Shown here piece after piece: positions 32,383 to 48,100 of a stretch of DNA of 64,000 nucleotides. Source of the stretch: Oncorhynchus masou masou (taxonomy: Eukaryota > Chordata > Actinopteri > Salmoniformes > Salmonidae); NCBI RefSeq assembly GCF_036934945.1, contig NW_027001780.1, positions 92,001 to 156,000 on the forward strand, given 5' to 3'. The position numbers and the translations under genes are program-made. Every line of letters starts with the position of its first letter. Positions within the stretch are counted from its first letter, which is position 1. The notes beneath the pieces are model-generated. The model made no database searches and was not told where the DNA came from. It saw only the letters and a list, made by a program, of their open reading frames with translations.

Positions 32383-33235
32383 ATTGTTGTTGTTGTTTTT
32401 CTTTCAGAGGATGCTGCTGCAGCACCCTCAGCACCACTACTTACCTCGGCTATGTGTGTGTGATTAATTCAATCAGTCATTCATTCGAGTATTTATATAT
32501 GGGAGAGGAGAGAGGTAATGAGTCATGATTTTCAAACAGGTTTGACACACATTCACACCCTCTGTCAACTGACAGTATCCCACACAAACGTGTTTGTTAA
32601 GGTTACTTCCGTGTCCTTTGTTTCAACATTTATGACGTTACTAGATTTCCCCATTGTTTTTTATTCCGTTTTTGTTTGGGCCAGTGCTTTAATCCATTCT
32701 ATCATCTGATGAGCATTGAAGGCATTCGATTAATCTGTCCGGGACGCCCGATAAGGCGTGTTTTGCACCGGGTGAAAGTTGATTGCATTCGTTTTCGAAC
32801 CGGTCTGCCCCCCAGGCGTGAGCCAGGTACCCCATTCAAAGCCCATGGCGAAATCGGCTCAAAAACAAAAGTGACATAATTAAACTCGTGGAGTAATGTG
32901 TATTACCTTTTCACGTGTTATGACATGAAAAAGTGATTTATTTTTATATAAACGCTGTATATGCCTTCCAAATGAAAACTAATTTGAAAAATGCAAACAT
33001 ATTTTTTTATTGGAAAGAGATGTATGCTTCTGGACGATGCACCATGCTGCCTTGTTGACAACACGAACCGAGCAGCGCAAGATTACCGTTCCTCCTTCAC
33101 CTGCCTTTTGCCCGTTTACGTCACCGGTCACAGGCCAGTACCCAGTCGACCAGTACGATCAACATAGTCGAATCTGCCCCTTAATCTCAGTCACTTCCAC
33201 ACTCTCAATGTGTTGTTGACAGATTTTCTGATTGA
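31810..33235. other. Intergenic DNA upstream of rab40c
   Basis: AT-rich, with an (AT)n run at about 32332-32378. No exon or repeat array is supported; short open frames here lack any recognisable protein. Confidence 0.4.
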
Positions 33236-33244
33236 TTTTTCTGA

Positions 33245-33345
33245 TAGCCAATCGTATCATTCTGTACGTATGTGTATCCAATCAGAGGCTGGTAAGGGCG
33301 GAGCGGGAACCTCGAGCACCCGACTGTGCAGTGCCTATCTGTCAG
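33245..33345 (+). promoter_or_regulatory. rab40c: Likely rab40c promoter
   Basis: Two CCAAT boxes (GCCAATCG at about 33247, CCAATCAGAG at about 33278) are followed by a GC-box-like AAGGGCGGAGCGG at 33294-33306. The sequence is more CpG-rich than its surroundings and lies upstream of unsplit sequence leading to possible donors near 33674 (GACAG|GTTAGG) and 33741. Confidence 0.45.
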
Positions 33346-34358
33346 CTACAGTGTGTTATCGCGAATGTGATTGAGCGTGGAGGAAAAAAAACACATGTAT
33401 GATTTTACAAACTGAGATTTTCAAACGATTTTACCGCGGATTTGGACTAAAACCTTACATCTCAACTTGTGCTTTGGACCCACGAGATAATACGGCAAAC
33501 TGCAAGTTCTGGATAAGACCAAGGCAAGGAAAAGGTCGGGAAGTTACGGATCTTTGTTGTCCGGACAAGAGAGAGGGGCCCGATTTCAGAGCAGCCAGTC
33601 TCGGGTGAAGTTAGCAAGCAATCGGTACCAGCATCGTAAACCACTTAGGAAGAGGATAGTCCAGTTTTCGACAGGTTAGGAGATTACTCGTACAATTATT
33701 ACCTTTATGAATGAGAGCCCTGGCAAACTGATACATATAGGGTATGTTATTTAATTCGGATGTTGACCTGTGTCGTTGATTTGATACTTGTCAACTAACC
33801 ACGAATATCTAGCTAGTTTAGCATTACCAGCTAGTTTAGCATTACCAGCTATTTTAGCATTACCAGCTAGCTTAGCATACCCAGCTAACTAGCTCCTGTC
33901 TTGCCAGCCACGCAAAGCTGTTGTTCATAGTTAGCTTGCCAGCTACCATTCTGGCTAGCTGCCTATTTACCCTTTAATTACTATAACAGGGTTGCTAACT
34001 ATCTAGTTTTAAAAGAAAACACGTTATAAACATTTTTGTTCTGCAGGCTGTAACGTTAGATGTTATTGATAACACTTTCTTTGTTGGGATAGCTAGCCCA
34101 TAATGGCATTACTCGCTAGCTAGCTAACGTTATGCTAACAATAAGGACCCGAACACAGCCTGTACGCTAACTAGGAAACTAGCTACATCCTTAAAATATA
34201 CAGTTTAGCTAACGTCACGTCCACAAAACAAATATGTTGTTTTCATCTAAAGAGAGGTTATTGCCAGATAGCTCACAACAAGGTTCGTTTACTAACCGTC
34301 TGTTGATGAAGCAACAGCGTTGTATTTTAAATGTAATTGTTGTTTTAAACTGTGACAG

Positions 34359-34876
34359 GTGTTTGAAGCGCTAGCAGTCAGAGAAGTCGGTGGTTAAATA
34401 AATACCAGTTGTAAAACGGTGTTGAGGTTGGAAGATCAGGACTTCTGCTCGCAGCAGTGACGTTATTTGGACCACCACTGGTACCCTGCCTAATTCCTGT
34501 CCAAGGGACGTTTTTGGTTTTGAGCAGCACACCGTACTTCCAACTCCTGCAACCTGTTTAACCCGGAGGGACTTTTTTTTTGTTAAATGAATTGTGTCCA
34601 GTATTGCTGCATCATTCAGACTTGCCAAGCTACAATGGTGGTCAGGTGTTTTATCCTGTAGCAGCGCCTCAAGTCCACCTCGACACACAACAGTGGGCCG
34701 TAGGGCTAATCAACGATCCTCAACTGGAGGACCACACAGACTCTTGACTCCTCTAACTTCTCTGCTGGAATAGACTATACCTGTTTCCCCCTCTCTCCAG
34801 CCCCTATCCCCCCCCTGCCTCCATCCTCTCCCTCTCCTCCCCCAGTGTGTGAGGGTACAGATGTGAGGAAGGCAGG
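34359..34876 (+). promoter_or_regulatory. rab40c: rab40c 5' UTR exon part
   Basis: An acceptor AACTGTGACAG ends at 34358. The following 518 nt run without splice signals into the rab40c start codon at 34877. The ATG context is GCAGGATGGG. Confidence 0.5.
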
Positions 34877-35268
34877 ATGGGTACCCAGGGCAGCCCGGTG
34901 AAGAGTTATGACTACCTGTTGAAGTTCCTCCTGGTCGGGGACAGCGATGTGGGGAAAGGGGAGATACTAGACAGCCTACAGGATGGATCGGCAGAGTCTC
35001 CGTACGCGTACAGCAGCGGTGAGTCACCAGCTTAGGACTTTTCTGATAACTGCTTTATTGAGGGGGAAAATGTACTTACTGTGATTATGTGGTTGTCCAA
35101 CCGAGCTGTCTTAAGACGAATGCACTAACTAACTGTAAGTCGCTCTGGATAAGAGCTTCTGCTAAATGACTCACTTGAAAATGTACCACACACACACACT
35201 AAGTCTTGGCAGCAGCTAAAGGGGATCTCTAATAAATACAAATACACAGCACGAACGTGTAACACATG

Positions 35269-35317
<49 letters not shown>

Positions 35318-35324
35318 CTACACC

Positions 35325-35360
<36 letters not shown>

Positions 35361-35437
35361 CTACACCATCTACACACACACACACACACACACAGCTACA
35401 CCATCTACACACACACACACACACACACAGCTACACC

Positions 35438-35489
<52 letters not shown>

Positions 35490-35505
35490 CTACACCATCT
35501 ACACC

Positions 35506-35538
<33 letters not shown>

Positions 35539-35565
35539 GCTACACCATCTACACACACACACACC

Positions 35566-35613
<48 letters not shown>

Positions 35614-35890
35614 CTACACCATCTACACACACACAGCTACACCATCTACACACACACACACACACACACAGCTACACCATCTACACACACACAGCTACAC
35701 CATCTACACACACACAGCTACACCATCTACACCACACACACACAGCTACACCATCTACACACACACAGCTACACCATCTACACACACACAGCTACACCAT
35801 CTACACACACACAGCTACACCATCTACACACACACAGCTACACCATCTACACACACACAGCTACACCATCTACACACACACACACACACC

Positions 35891-35970
<80 letters not shown>

Positions 35971-35986
35971 CTACACCATCTACACC

Positions 35987-36019
<33 letters not shown>

Positions 36020-36044
36020 GCTACACCATCTACACACACACACC

Positions 36045-36113
<69 letters not shown>

Positions 36114-39100
36114 CTACACCATCTACACACACACAGCTACACCATCTACACACACACACACACACACACAGCTACACCATCTACACACACACAGCTACAC
36201 CATCTACACACACACAGCTACACCATCTACACACACACAGCTACACCATCTACACACACACAGCTACACCATCTACACACACACAGCTACACCATCTACA
36301 CACACACACACACACCATCTACACACACACACACACACACACAGCTACACACACACACACACACAGCTACACACACACACACACACCATCTACACACACA
36401 GACCACCTACACACACAGACCACCTAAAAACAGACACATACCAGTCCGCTGTGTGTGGTCAGTGAATAATCTTTTCCGCTCCTGTAGAAACGTCTGAACA
36501 ATGCAGACACATTCATATTGTCTCACTCCCGTTTTTATAATCAAGCTAGACCCAAACAAAGGTCCAGTCACTGTCTCACTAACGTTTTTATAATCTAGCT
36601 AGACCCAAACAAAGGTCCAGTCACTGTCTCACTCCCTTTTTATAATCAAGCTAGACCCAAACAAAGGTCCAGTCACTGTCTCACTCCCGTTTTTATAATC
36701 AAGCTAGACCCAAACAAAGGTCCAGTCACTGTCTCACTCCCGTTTTTATAATCAAGCTAGACCCAAACAAAGGTCCAGTCACTGTCTCACTCCCGTTTTT
36801 ATAATCAAGCTAGACCCAAACAAAGGTCCAGTCACTGTCTCACTCCCGTTTTTATAATCAAGCTAGACCCAAACAAAGGTCCAGTCACTGTCTCACTCCC
36901 GTTTTATAATCAAGCTAGACCCAAACAAAGGTCCAGTCACTGTCTCACTCCCGTTTTTATAATCAAGCTAGACCCAAACAAAGGTCCAGTCACTGTCTCA
37001 CCAACTAATAATGTATCAGCTACGGGAGATGGTCCAGTCACTGTCTCACTAACTAATAATGTATCAGCTACAGCAGAAGGTCCAGTCACTGTCTCACCAA
37101 CTAATAATGTATCAGCTATGGGAGAAGGTCCAGTCACTGTCTCACTAACTAATAATGTATCAGCTACAGGAGATGGTCCAGTCACTGTCTCACCAACTAA
37201 TAATGTATCAGCTATGGGAGAAGGTCCAGTCACTGTCTCACTAACTAATAATGTATCAGCTACAGGAGAAGGTCCAGTCACTGTCTCACTAACTGATAAT
37301 GTATCAGCTACAGCAGAAGGTCCAGTCACTGTCTCACTAACTAATAATGCTACAGCAGAAGGTCCAGTCACTGTCTCACTAACTAATAATGCTACAGCAG
37401 AAGGTCCAGTCACTGTCTCACTAACTAATAATGTATCAGCTACAGAGGGTCCAGTCACTGTCTCACTAACTAATAATGCTACAGCAGAAGGTCCAGTCAC
37501 TGTCTCACTAACTAATAATGTATCAGCTACGGGAGAAGGTCCAGTCACTGTCTCACTAACTAATAATGTATCAGCTACGGGAGAAGGTCCAGTCACTGTC
37601 TCACTAACTAATAATGTATCAGCTACAGGAGAAGGTCCAGTCACTGTCTCACCAACTAATAATATCATACAGCAGAAGGTCCAGTCAGCTACAGGAGAGA
37701 AGGTCCAGTCACTGTCTCACTAACTAATAATGTATCAGCTACAGCAGAAGGTCCAGTCACTGTCTCACTAACTAATAATGTATCAGCTACAGCAGAAAGG
37801 TCGCTGCCCAGTCGACAAGGTGAAAATCTCCCAAGTGCCTTGAGGAAGGCACTAACCCTAGTTTCCTCCAGGAGTAACATACTACTATGACCCTGTCACC
37901 TATCATACTACTATGACTGACCCTGTAAAACAGCACCTATCATACTACTATGACTGACCCTGTAAAACAACACCTATCATACCACTATGACTGACCCTGT
38001 AAAACAACACCTATCATACTACTATGACTGACCCTAGAACAACACCTATCATACTACTATGACTGACCCTGTAGAACAACACCTATCATACTACTATGAC
38101 TGACCCTGTACAACAACACCTATCATACTACTGACCCTGTAAAACAACACCTATCATACTACTATGACTGACCCTGTAGAACAACACCTATCATACTACT
38201 ATGACTGACCCTGTAAAACAACACCTATCATACTACTATGACTGACCCTGTAAAACAACACCTATCATACTACCATGACCCTGTACAACAACTATCATAC
38301 TACTATGACCCTGTAAAACAACACCTATCATACTACTATGACTGACCCTGTAAAACAACACCTATCATACTACTATGACTGACCCTGTAAAACAACACCT
38401 ATCATACTACTATGACTGACCCTGTAGAACAACACCTATCATACTATTATGACTGACCCTGTAAAACAACACCTATCATACTACTATGACTGACCCTGTA
38501 CAACAACACCTATCATACTACTATGACTGACCCTGTACAACAACACCTATCATACTACCATACTATGACTGACCCTGTACAACAACACCTATCATACTAC
38601 TATGACTGACCCTGTAAAACAACACCTATCATACTACTATGACTGACCCTGTAAAACAACACCTATCATACTACTATGACTGACCCTGTAAAACAACACC
38701 TATCATACTACTATGACTGACCCTGTAAAACAACACCTATCATACTACTATGACTGACCCTGTAAAACAACACCTATCATACTACTATGACTGACCCTGT
38801 AAAACAACACCTATCATACTACTATGACTGACCCTGTAAAACAACACCTATCATACTACTATGACTGACCCTGTAAAACAACACCTATCATACTACTATG
38901 ACTGACCCTGTAAAACAACACCTATCATACTACTATGACTGACCCTGTAAACAACACCTATCACACTACTATGACCTATCATACTACTATGACTGACCCT
39001 GTACAACAACACCTATCATACTACTATGACCCTGTGAACAACACCTATCATACTACTATGACTGACCCTGTAAAACAACACCTATCATACTACTATGACT

Positions 39101-42100
39101 GACCCTGTACAACAACACCTATCATACTACTATGACTGACCCTGTACAACAACACCTATCATACTACTATGACTGACCCTGTAAAACAACACCTATCATA
39201 CTACTATGACTGTAAAACAACACATATCATACTACTGATGACCCTGAACAACACCTATCATATACTATGACCCTGTAAAACAACACCTATCATGTTTAAA
39301 ACAACATATCATACTACTTGACCCTTAGAACAACACCTATCATACTACTATGACTGACCCTGTAAAACAACACCTATCATACTACTATGACCCTGTAGAA
39401 CAACACCTATCATACTACTATGACCCTGTAAAACAACACCCATACTAAACAACACCTATCATACTACTATGACTGACCCTGTAAAACAACACCTATCATA
39501 CTACTATGACTGACCCTGTAAAACAACACCTATCATACTTATGACTGACCCTGTAAACAACACCTATCATACTACTATGACTGACCCTGTAAACAACACC
39601 TATCATACTACTATGACTGACTTGTAAAACAACACCTATCATACTACTATGACTGACTCTGTACAACAACACCTATCATACACTATGACTGACTGTACAA
39701 CAACACCTATCATACCACTATGACTGACCCTGTAAAACAACACCTATCATACCACTATGACTGACCCTGTAAAACAACACCTATCATACTACTATGACCC
39801 TGTAAAACAACACCTATCATACTACTATGACTGACCCTGTACAACAACACCTATCATACTACTATGACCCTGTAGAACAACACCTATCATACTACTATGA
39901 CTGACCCTGTACAACAACACCTATCATACCACTATGACTGACCCTTAAAACAACACCTATCATACCACTATGTTTGTAAAACAACACCTATCATACTACT
40001 ATGACCCTGTAAAACAACACCTATCATACCACTATGACTGACCCTGTAAAACAACACATATCATACTACTATGACTGACCCTGTACAACAACACCTATCA
40101 TACCACTATGACTGACCCTGTAAAACAACACCTATCATACCACTATGACTGACCCTGTAAAACAACACCTATCATACTACTATGACTGACCCTGTAAAAC
40201 AACACCTATCATACTACTATGACTGACCCTGTAAAACAACACCTATCATACTACTATGACTGACCCTGTACAACAACACCTATCATACTACTATGACTGA
40301 CCCTGTACAACAACACCTATCATACTACTATGACTGACCCTGTACAACAACACCTATCATACTACTATGACTGACCCTGTAAAACAACACCTATCATACT
40401 ACTATGACTGACCCTGTAAAACAACACCTATCATACTACTATGACCCTGTAGAACAACACCTATCATCATCAGACCCTGTGAACAACACCTATCATACTA
40501 CTACGACAGACCCTGTACAACAACACCTATCATACTACTATGACCCTGTAAAACAACACCTATCATACTACTATGACTGACCCTGTAAAACAACACCTAT
40601 CATACTACTATGACCCTGTAAAACAACACCTATCATACTACTATGACTGACCCTTTTCATACACTATGACCCTGTACAACAACACCTATCATACTACTAT
40701 GACTGACCCTGTACAACAACACCTATCATACCACTATGACTGACCCTGTAAAACAACACCTATCATACTACTATGACTGACCCTGTACAACAACACCTAT
40801 CATACTACTATGACTGACCCTGTACAACAACACTATCATACTACTATGACTGACCCTGTACAACAACACATTTACTGCACCTTACTATATCATATATATC
40901 ATATACTATATCATTTTTAAAATAATACAGTTTTAACATCAGAGAAGCTTTACTCCCACCCCTGGTTTGAATGACTTCACAGTCCCACAACAAGCCTTGT
41001 ATTATAGAGTACACACACACTCCACACACACACACACTCCACACACCCAGCAGGTCCCCTGAGAGTGTAGCTACACAGTCACCGTGACCTTAGCCCGAGG
41101 ATCACCAGATGCCTTCTATTCCGGTTTGTCAGGGTGTGTGTTGAGTCGGGGAGACGCCCATTAGCGACCATCACGCTTGGAAACATAGCTTCCACACCAG
41201 TTCATCAGGGTGTGTGTTGAGTCGGGAGACGCCCATTAGCGACCATCACGCTTGGAAACATAGCTTCCACACCAGTTCATCAAGGTGTGTGTTGAGTCGG
41301 GAGACGCCCATTAGCTACCATCACGCTTGGAAACATAGCTTCCACACCAGTTCATCAGGGTGTGTGTTGAGTCGGGAGACGCCCATTAGCTACCATCACG
41401 CTTGGAAACATAGCTTCCACACCAGTTCATCAGGGTGTTGTTTGAACTGCCCACGTTGTCCTTGTTAAGTCATTTCAAAGGTTGTGTGGTTTCTCTTTCT
41501 TCAATACAGTAACATTGTTGCCGGGAATCCCCAGTCATTATCGTTCAGAGCTCGGGGTGTCTACAGGCTAGCTGTCGTGTGACTCTGTCGGAGTCCTGGA
41601 GGTTCTCAGTGGAGAGGGGAGGTTGTGCCAGACCTGTACCTGATGGGTTGAGCTCTCCTAGGGCATGAGGAGAGGAGACTGGTGCCTGTCTGGGTGTTAT
41701 GGTGCTGCTGGATGTGACAGACCTGTACCCGATGGGGTGAGCTCTCCTTGGGCATGAGGAGAGGAGACTGGTGTCTGTCTGGGTGTTATGGTGCTGCTGG
41801 ATGTGACAGACCTGTACCTGATGGGTGAGCTCTCCTTGGGCATGAGGAGAGGAGACTGGTGCCTGTCTGGGTGTTATGGTGCTGCTGGATGTGACAGCTT
41901 ACTGCCGCTGATAGTTGGGGGGCGATGGAGAGAGAGAGAAGGGGGGGCCCGCTGGTCTGTGGCTTCAAAAGAGCTGCTTCACACACTCCCAACTCCATCA
42001 GACAAATCCCCCAGAGATATGGAGGGAGAAGATGGAGGGAATAACTAATGTGGTAACAACACTTAGTCACAGAGAGGGAGAGGGGGAGATGCTCAGTCTT

Positions 42101-45100
42101 CAGGAACTATCTAATGTTCACACCTCTATGGGGACAAGCACTGTTCACACCTCTATGGGGACAAGCACTGTTCACACCTCTATGGGGACAAGCACTGTTC
42201 ACACCTCTATGGGGACAAGCACTGTTCACACCTCTATGGGGACAAGCACTGTTCACACCTCTATGGGGACAAGCACTGTTCACACCTCTATGGGGACAAG
42301 CACTGTTCACACCTCTATGGGGACAAGCACTGTTCACACCTCTATGGGGACAAGCACTGTTCACACCTCTATGGGGACAAGCACTGTTCACACCTCTATG
42401 GGGACAAGCACTGTTCACACCTCTATGGGGACAAGCACTGTTCACACCTCTATGGGGACAAGCACTGTTCATCACACCTCTATGGGGACAAGCACTGTTC
42501 ACACCTCTATGGGGACAAGCACTGTTCATGATACAGACTGGTCACACCTCTATGGGGACAAGCACTGTTCATGATACAGACTGTTCACACCTCTTGGGGA
42601 CAAGCACTGTTCATGATACAGACTGGTCACACTTGTAATTCTATGTTTTGCCTTGTCTGGACAAGCATGTTCAAAATGACAAGCTAAAAACCCCTGCGTT
42701 AGCTGACGAGGGCACGGTTGATCTGGACAGCACTGTTCATGATACACTGTCACACCTCTAAGGTCTGGAAAGCACTGTTCATGACAGACTGGTCACACCG
42801 GATGATGCACCACACCTCTATGGGGACAAGCACTGTTCATGATACAGACTTTCACAATGGTGGACAAGCACTTTTAAATAAAAGAATCACGGTTCTATGG
42901 GGACAAGCACTGTTCATGATATTTATTCATTACCTTTATTGGGGAAAGTCAACTGAGAACAAACTTCTTTTCAAGCACTGTTCATTACAGACTGGTCACA
43001 CCTCTATGGGGACAAGCACTGTTCATGATACAGACTGGTCACACCAGGGTCTATGGGGACAAGCACTGTTCATGATACAGACTGTTCACACCTCAATGGG
43101 GACAAGCAGTAATTTGATTGGGGACAAGCACTGTTCATGATACAGATTTCACACCTCAATGGGGAACTGCACTGTTCACACCTCTTGGGGACAAGCACTG
43201 TTCTGAAGCCACAGACACACACACACACACACACACACACTGTTCATGATACAGACTGGTCACACCTCATGGGGACATGATACAGAGGTTCACACTATGG
43301 GGACACACACACACTGTCACACCTCTATGGGGACAAGCACTGTTCATGATACAGACTGGTCACACCTCAGAGCTATAAGGACAGGTGAACTGATAATGCT
43401 TTTTACATGTCTAATACACTGTTCACCTTCTTTGGGGACAAGCACTGTTCATGTATTACAGACTGTTCACACCTCTATGGGGACAAGCACTGTTCATGAT
43501 ACAGACTCTCACACCTCTCTGGGGACAAGCACTGTTCATGATACAGACTCACACCTCTATGGGGACAAGCACTGTTCATGATACAGACTGTTCACTCTCT
43601 ATGGGGACAAGCACTGTTCACACTCTCTCTGGGGACCCCCATCTGGCATGATACAGACTGTTCACACTATTCTCTGGATGGGACAAGCACTGTTCATGAT
43701 ACAGACTGTTCACATCCTCATGTTGAATCAAGCACTGTTCACACCTCTATAGGGACAAGCACTGTTCATGATACATCCTACATGTTGAATCACACACTAT
43801 GGGGACAAGCACTGGTACATCCTCATATGGGACAAGCACTGTTCATGGTATACAGACTGTTCACATCCTCATGGGAACAAGCACTGTTTCACTGTCACAC
43901 CTCTTGGTACATCACTGTTCACATGTTGAATCAACACGTTGTGACTGTTATTGGGGTACATCCTACATGTTGAATCAAGCACTGTTCATGATACAGACTG
44001 TTCACACCTCTATGGGGTACATGTTGAATCAAGCACTGTTCATGATACAGACTGTTCACACCTCTATGGGGACAAGCACTGTTCACACCTCTTGGACAAG
44101 CACTGTTCATGATACAGACTGTTCACACCTCTATGGACAACATCATGATACAGACTGTTGACATCTATGGGGACAAGCACTGTTCACACCTCTATGGGGA
44201 CAAGCACTGTTCACTCCTCTATGGGGACAAGCACTGTTCATGATACAGACTGGTTATTGGGACATCCTGTTCACATGTTGGATCAAGCACTGTTCATGAT
44301 ACAGACTGTTCACACCTCTATTGGGGACAAGCACTGTTACATGTTGAATCAACACGTTGTGGTTAGTGGTACATCCACATGTTGAATCTATGGGGACAAG
44401 CACGTTCATGATACAGTTCACACCTCTATGGGGTACATCCTACATGTTGAATGGGGACAAGCACTGGTACATGTTGAACACTCATATGGGGACAAGCACG
44501 TTGTGGTTAGTGGTACATCCTACATGTTGAATCAACACTCTATGGGGACAAGCACTGTTGTGGTTATGGTACATCACTACATGTTGAATCACACGTTGTG
44601 GTTATTGGTACATCCTACATCTTGAATCAAGCACTGTTCACACCTCATGGGGACAAGCACTGTTCATGATACAGACTGGTACATCCTACATGGGGAAGCA
44701 CTGTTCACACCTCTATGGGGACAAGCACTGTTCATGATACAGACTGTTACATCCTACATGGGGACAAGCACTGTTCACACCTCTATGGGGACAAGCACTG
44801 TTCATGATACAGACTGTTGGTTATGGGGACATCCTACATGTTGGACAAGCACTGTTCATTATACAGACTGTTCACACCTCTTGTGGGACAATTGGTACAT
44901 CCTACATGTTGAATCACTGTTCATGATACAGTTGTTACATCCTGAACATGTTGAATCAACCTCTACGTTGTGGTTGGTGGTACATCCTACATGTTGAATC
45001 AACTGTTCACACCTGGTTATTGGGACATCCACATGTTCATGAACAGACTGTTATTGGTACATCCTCATGTTGAATCAACACGTTGTGGTTATTGGTACAT

Positions 45101-48100
45101 CCTACATGTTGAGTTAGTGGTACAGCACATGTTGAATCAACACGTTGTGGTTACAGACTGGTCACATCCTACATGTTGAATCAACACGTTGTGGTTGTGG
45201 TACATCCTCATGTTGAATCAACACGTTGTGGTTATTGGTACATCCTACATGTTGAATCAGACTGTTGTGGTTATTGGTACATCCACATGTTGAATCAGAC
45301 GTTGTGGTTATTGGACAACATCCACATGTTGAATCAAGCACTGTTCATGATACAGACTGTGTACATCCTACATGTTGAATCAACACGTTGTGGTTATTGG
45401 TACATCCTACATGTTGAATCAACACGTTGTGGTTATTGGTACATCCTACATGTTGAATCAACAGACTGTGGTTATGGGGACAACATCCTACATGTTGAAT
45501 GGGGAAGCACTGTTCATGGTTATTGGTACATCCTACATGTTGAATCAACACGTTCATGGTTAGACTGGTACATACACCTGAATCATGGTTATTGAACAAC
45601 ATGTTTTAAATGGGGTTATTGGTACATCCTACATGTTGAATCAACACGTTGTGGTTGTGGTACATCCTACATGTTGAATCAACACGTTGTGGTTATTGGT
45701 ACATCCTACATGTTGAATCAACACGTTGTGGTTATTGGTACATCCTACATGTTGAATACTTGTCTGATTGTACATTGGTGACATCCTGAAAACATGTTGA
45801 ATCAACACGTTAGCTGGTTATTGGTACATCCTACATGTTGAATCGTTGTAAGGTCTTATTGGTACATCAGAGGAACATGTTGAATCATCACACCTTTGTG
45901 GTTATTGGTACATCCTACATGTTGAATAAAAGAATGCGTTGTGAAATTGTTATTGTTACATATTACATGTTGAATCAACGTTGTGGAGAACATCCTTTTC
46001 ATGTTGTTAGCTGGAACCCTTAACGCGACGGTGACATCTGTGAATGCCTGGAATGAACCAGGGTCTGTGTGTGTAGCACTGAGATGTGTGTGTGTGTGAG
46101 AGAGATTAGAGTCAGAGGAGGTAAATGAACTGATTAGATAAGTCCTCATACATGGTATCCATCTCTGTTAACGTCACTTAACTACCCAATCACCACTCAG
46201 ATTCCATCTCTGTTAACGTCCTTAACTCTACCCAATCACCACTCAGATTCCATCTCTGTTAACGTCCTTAACTCTACCCAATCACCACTCAGATTCCATC
46301 TCTGTTAACGTCCTTAACTCTTACCCAATCACCACTTTCTCAGATTCCATCTCTGTTAACGTCATCTTAACCACTATTCTACTGGATGGGACTGACAGTG
46401 AAACGAGCTGTGGTCAGACATCCTGACATGTTGAATCACCACTGTTGTGGTTATTGGTACATCCTACATGTTGAATCACACCAGTGTTTATTGGTACATC
46501 CTACATGTTGAATCCACACGTTGTGGTTTTGGTACATCCTATCATGTTGAATCAACACGTTGTTTTTATATACATGTTGAATCACTTTAGTTATTGGTAC
46601 ATCCACATGTTTCATACATTCTTAGGTTGTTTGGGAATGACATGTTGAATCAACACGTTGTGGAAAACTCTACATCAATACAGAGTGAAAACACGCTGTG
46701 GTTTGGACAACATGTTGAATAAACACAACCTAATAAAGACTGGTACATCCTACATGTTGAATCAACACGAGTGGTTAGTGGTACATCCTACATGTTGAAT
46801 CAACACGTTGCAGTAATTGGTAACCTAATGTTGAATCAACACGTTGCAGTAATTGGTACATCCTACATGTTGAAAGTTGTGGTTATTGGTACATCCTACA
46901 TGTTGAATCAACACGTTGTGGTTATTGGTACATCCTAGTAAACACATGTTGAATAAAGACAATGAGTTATTGCAGTAAACACATGTTGAATAAAGACGTT
47001 GAGTTATTGCAGTAAACACAACCTAATGTTGAATCAACACTGTGGTTAAACACAACCTAAAGACATGTTGAATCAACACTGCAGTTATTGGTACATCCTA
47101 ATAAAGACATGTTGAATCAACACGTTGTGGTTATTGGTACATCCTACATGTTGAAAGACAATGTGGTGCAGTAAACACATGTTAATAAAGACAATGAGTT
47201 ATTGGTACATCCACATGTTGAATAAAGACAATGTAGTTATTGCAGTAAACACAACCTAATGAAAAGACGTTGTGGTTATTGCAGTACACCTAATAAAGAC
47301 ACATGTTGAATCAAGTAAACACGTTGTAAAGTTATTGGTACATCCACATGTTGAACACTGGTTATTGGTAACCTAATGTTGAATCAACACGTTGTGGTTA
47401 TTGGTACATCCTACATGTTGAATCAGACACTGTTGGTACATCCTACATGTTGAATCAACACGTTGTGGTTATTGGTACATCCTACATGTTGAGCTGGAGA
47501 CACTGCAGTAAACACAACCTAATAAAGATGTGTGTAGTGTAAACACAACCTAATAAAGTGTGTGACACTGTGTGTAAACACAACCTAATAAAGAGTAGAT
47601 TACAGTCAGAGGAGTAAATGAACTGATTAGATAAGTCCTCTAATACATGGTATCCATCTCTGTAAACACAACCTAATAAAGACAATCACAACTAGATTCC
47701 ATCTCTGCAGTAAACCCAATCAAAGACATCTCTGTTAACGTCCTTAACTCAACCTAATAAAGACAGATTCCATCTCTGTTAACGTCCTTAACTCTTACCC
47801 AATCACACTGAGTAGACATCTCTGTAAACACAACCTAATAGTGGGAAGACAGCAGTTTTAAACATGACATCTTAATCTGTTCATATCCACCCAGGAGACA
47901 TATGACACACGTGGTTTTTATATCTTCTAATAAAGACGTAAAACAACTTTAGACATGGTCATTTTAAATACATTCTTAATAAAGACAGTGAGGCGTTGGT
48001 GAAAACTCTACATCAATACAGAGTGGAAAAGCTGCCGTGCGTTTGGACAACGAGTCGACGCTGCAGTAAACACAACCTAATAAAGACAACGAGTCGACGC

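Noticed and set aside
33399..33644. Short frames at the start of the rab40c 5' region as a small gene
   Set aside because: No conserved protein recognised; the position fits a non-coding first exon.
36937..37723. Open frames on both strands with a 16-residue repeat (VSETVTGPSPVADTLL)
   Set aside because: A 48-bp minisatellite without stops; no start context, splice partners or conserved domain, and it lies in a rab40c intron.
41915..42638. Nine-residue repeat protein (TSMGTSTVH)
   Set aside because: The 27-bp unit is a multiple of three, so frames stay open on both strands; intronic array.
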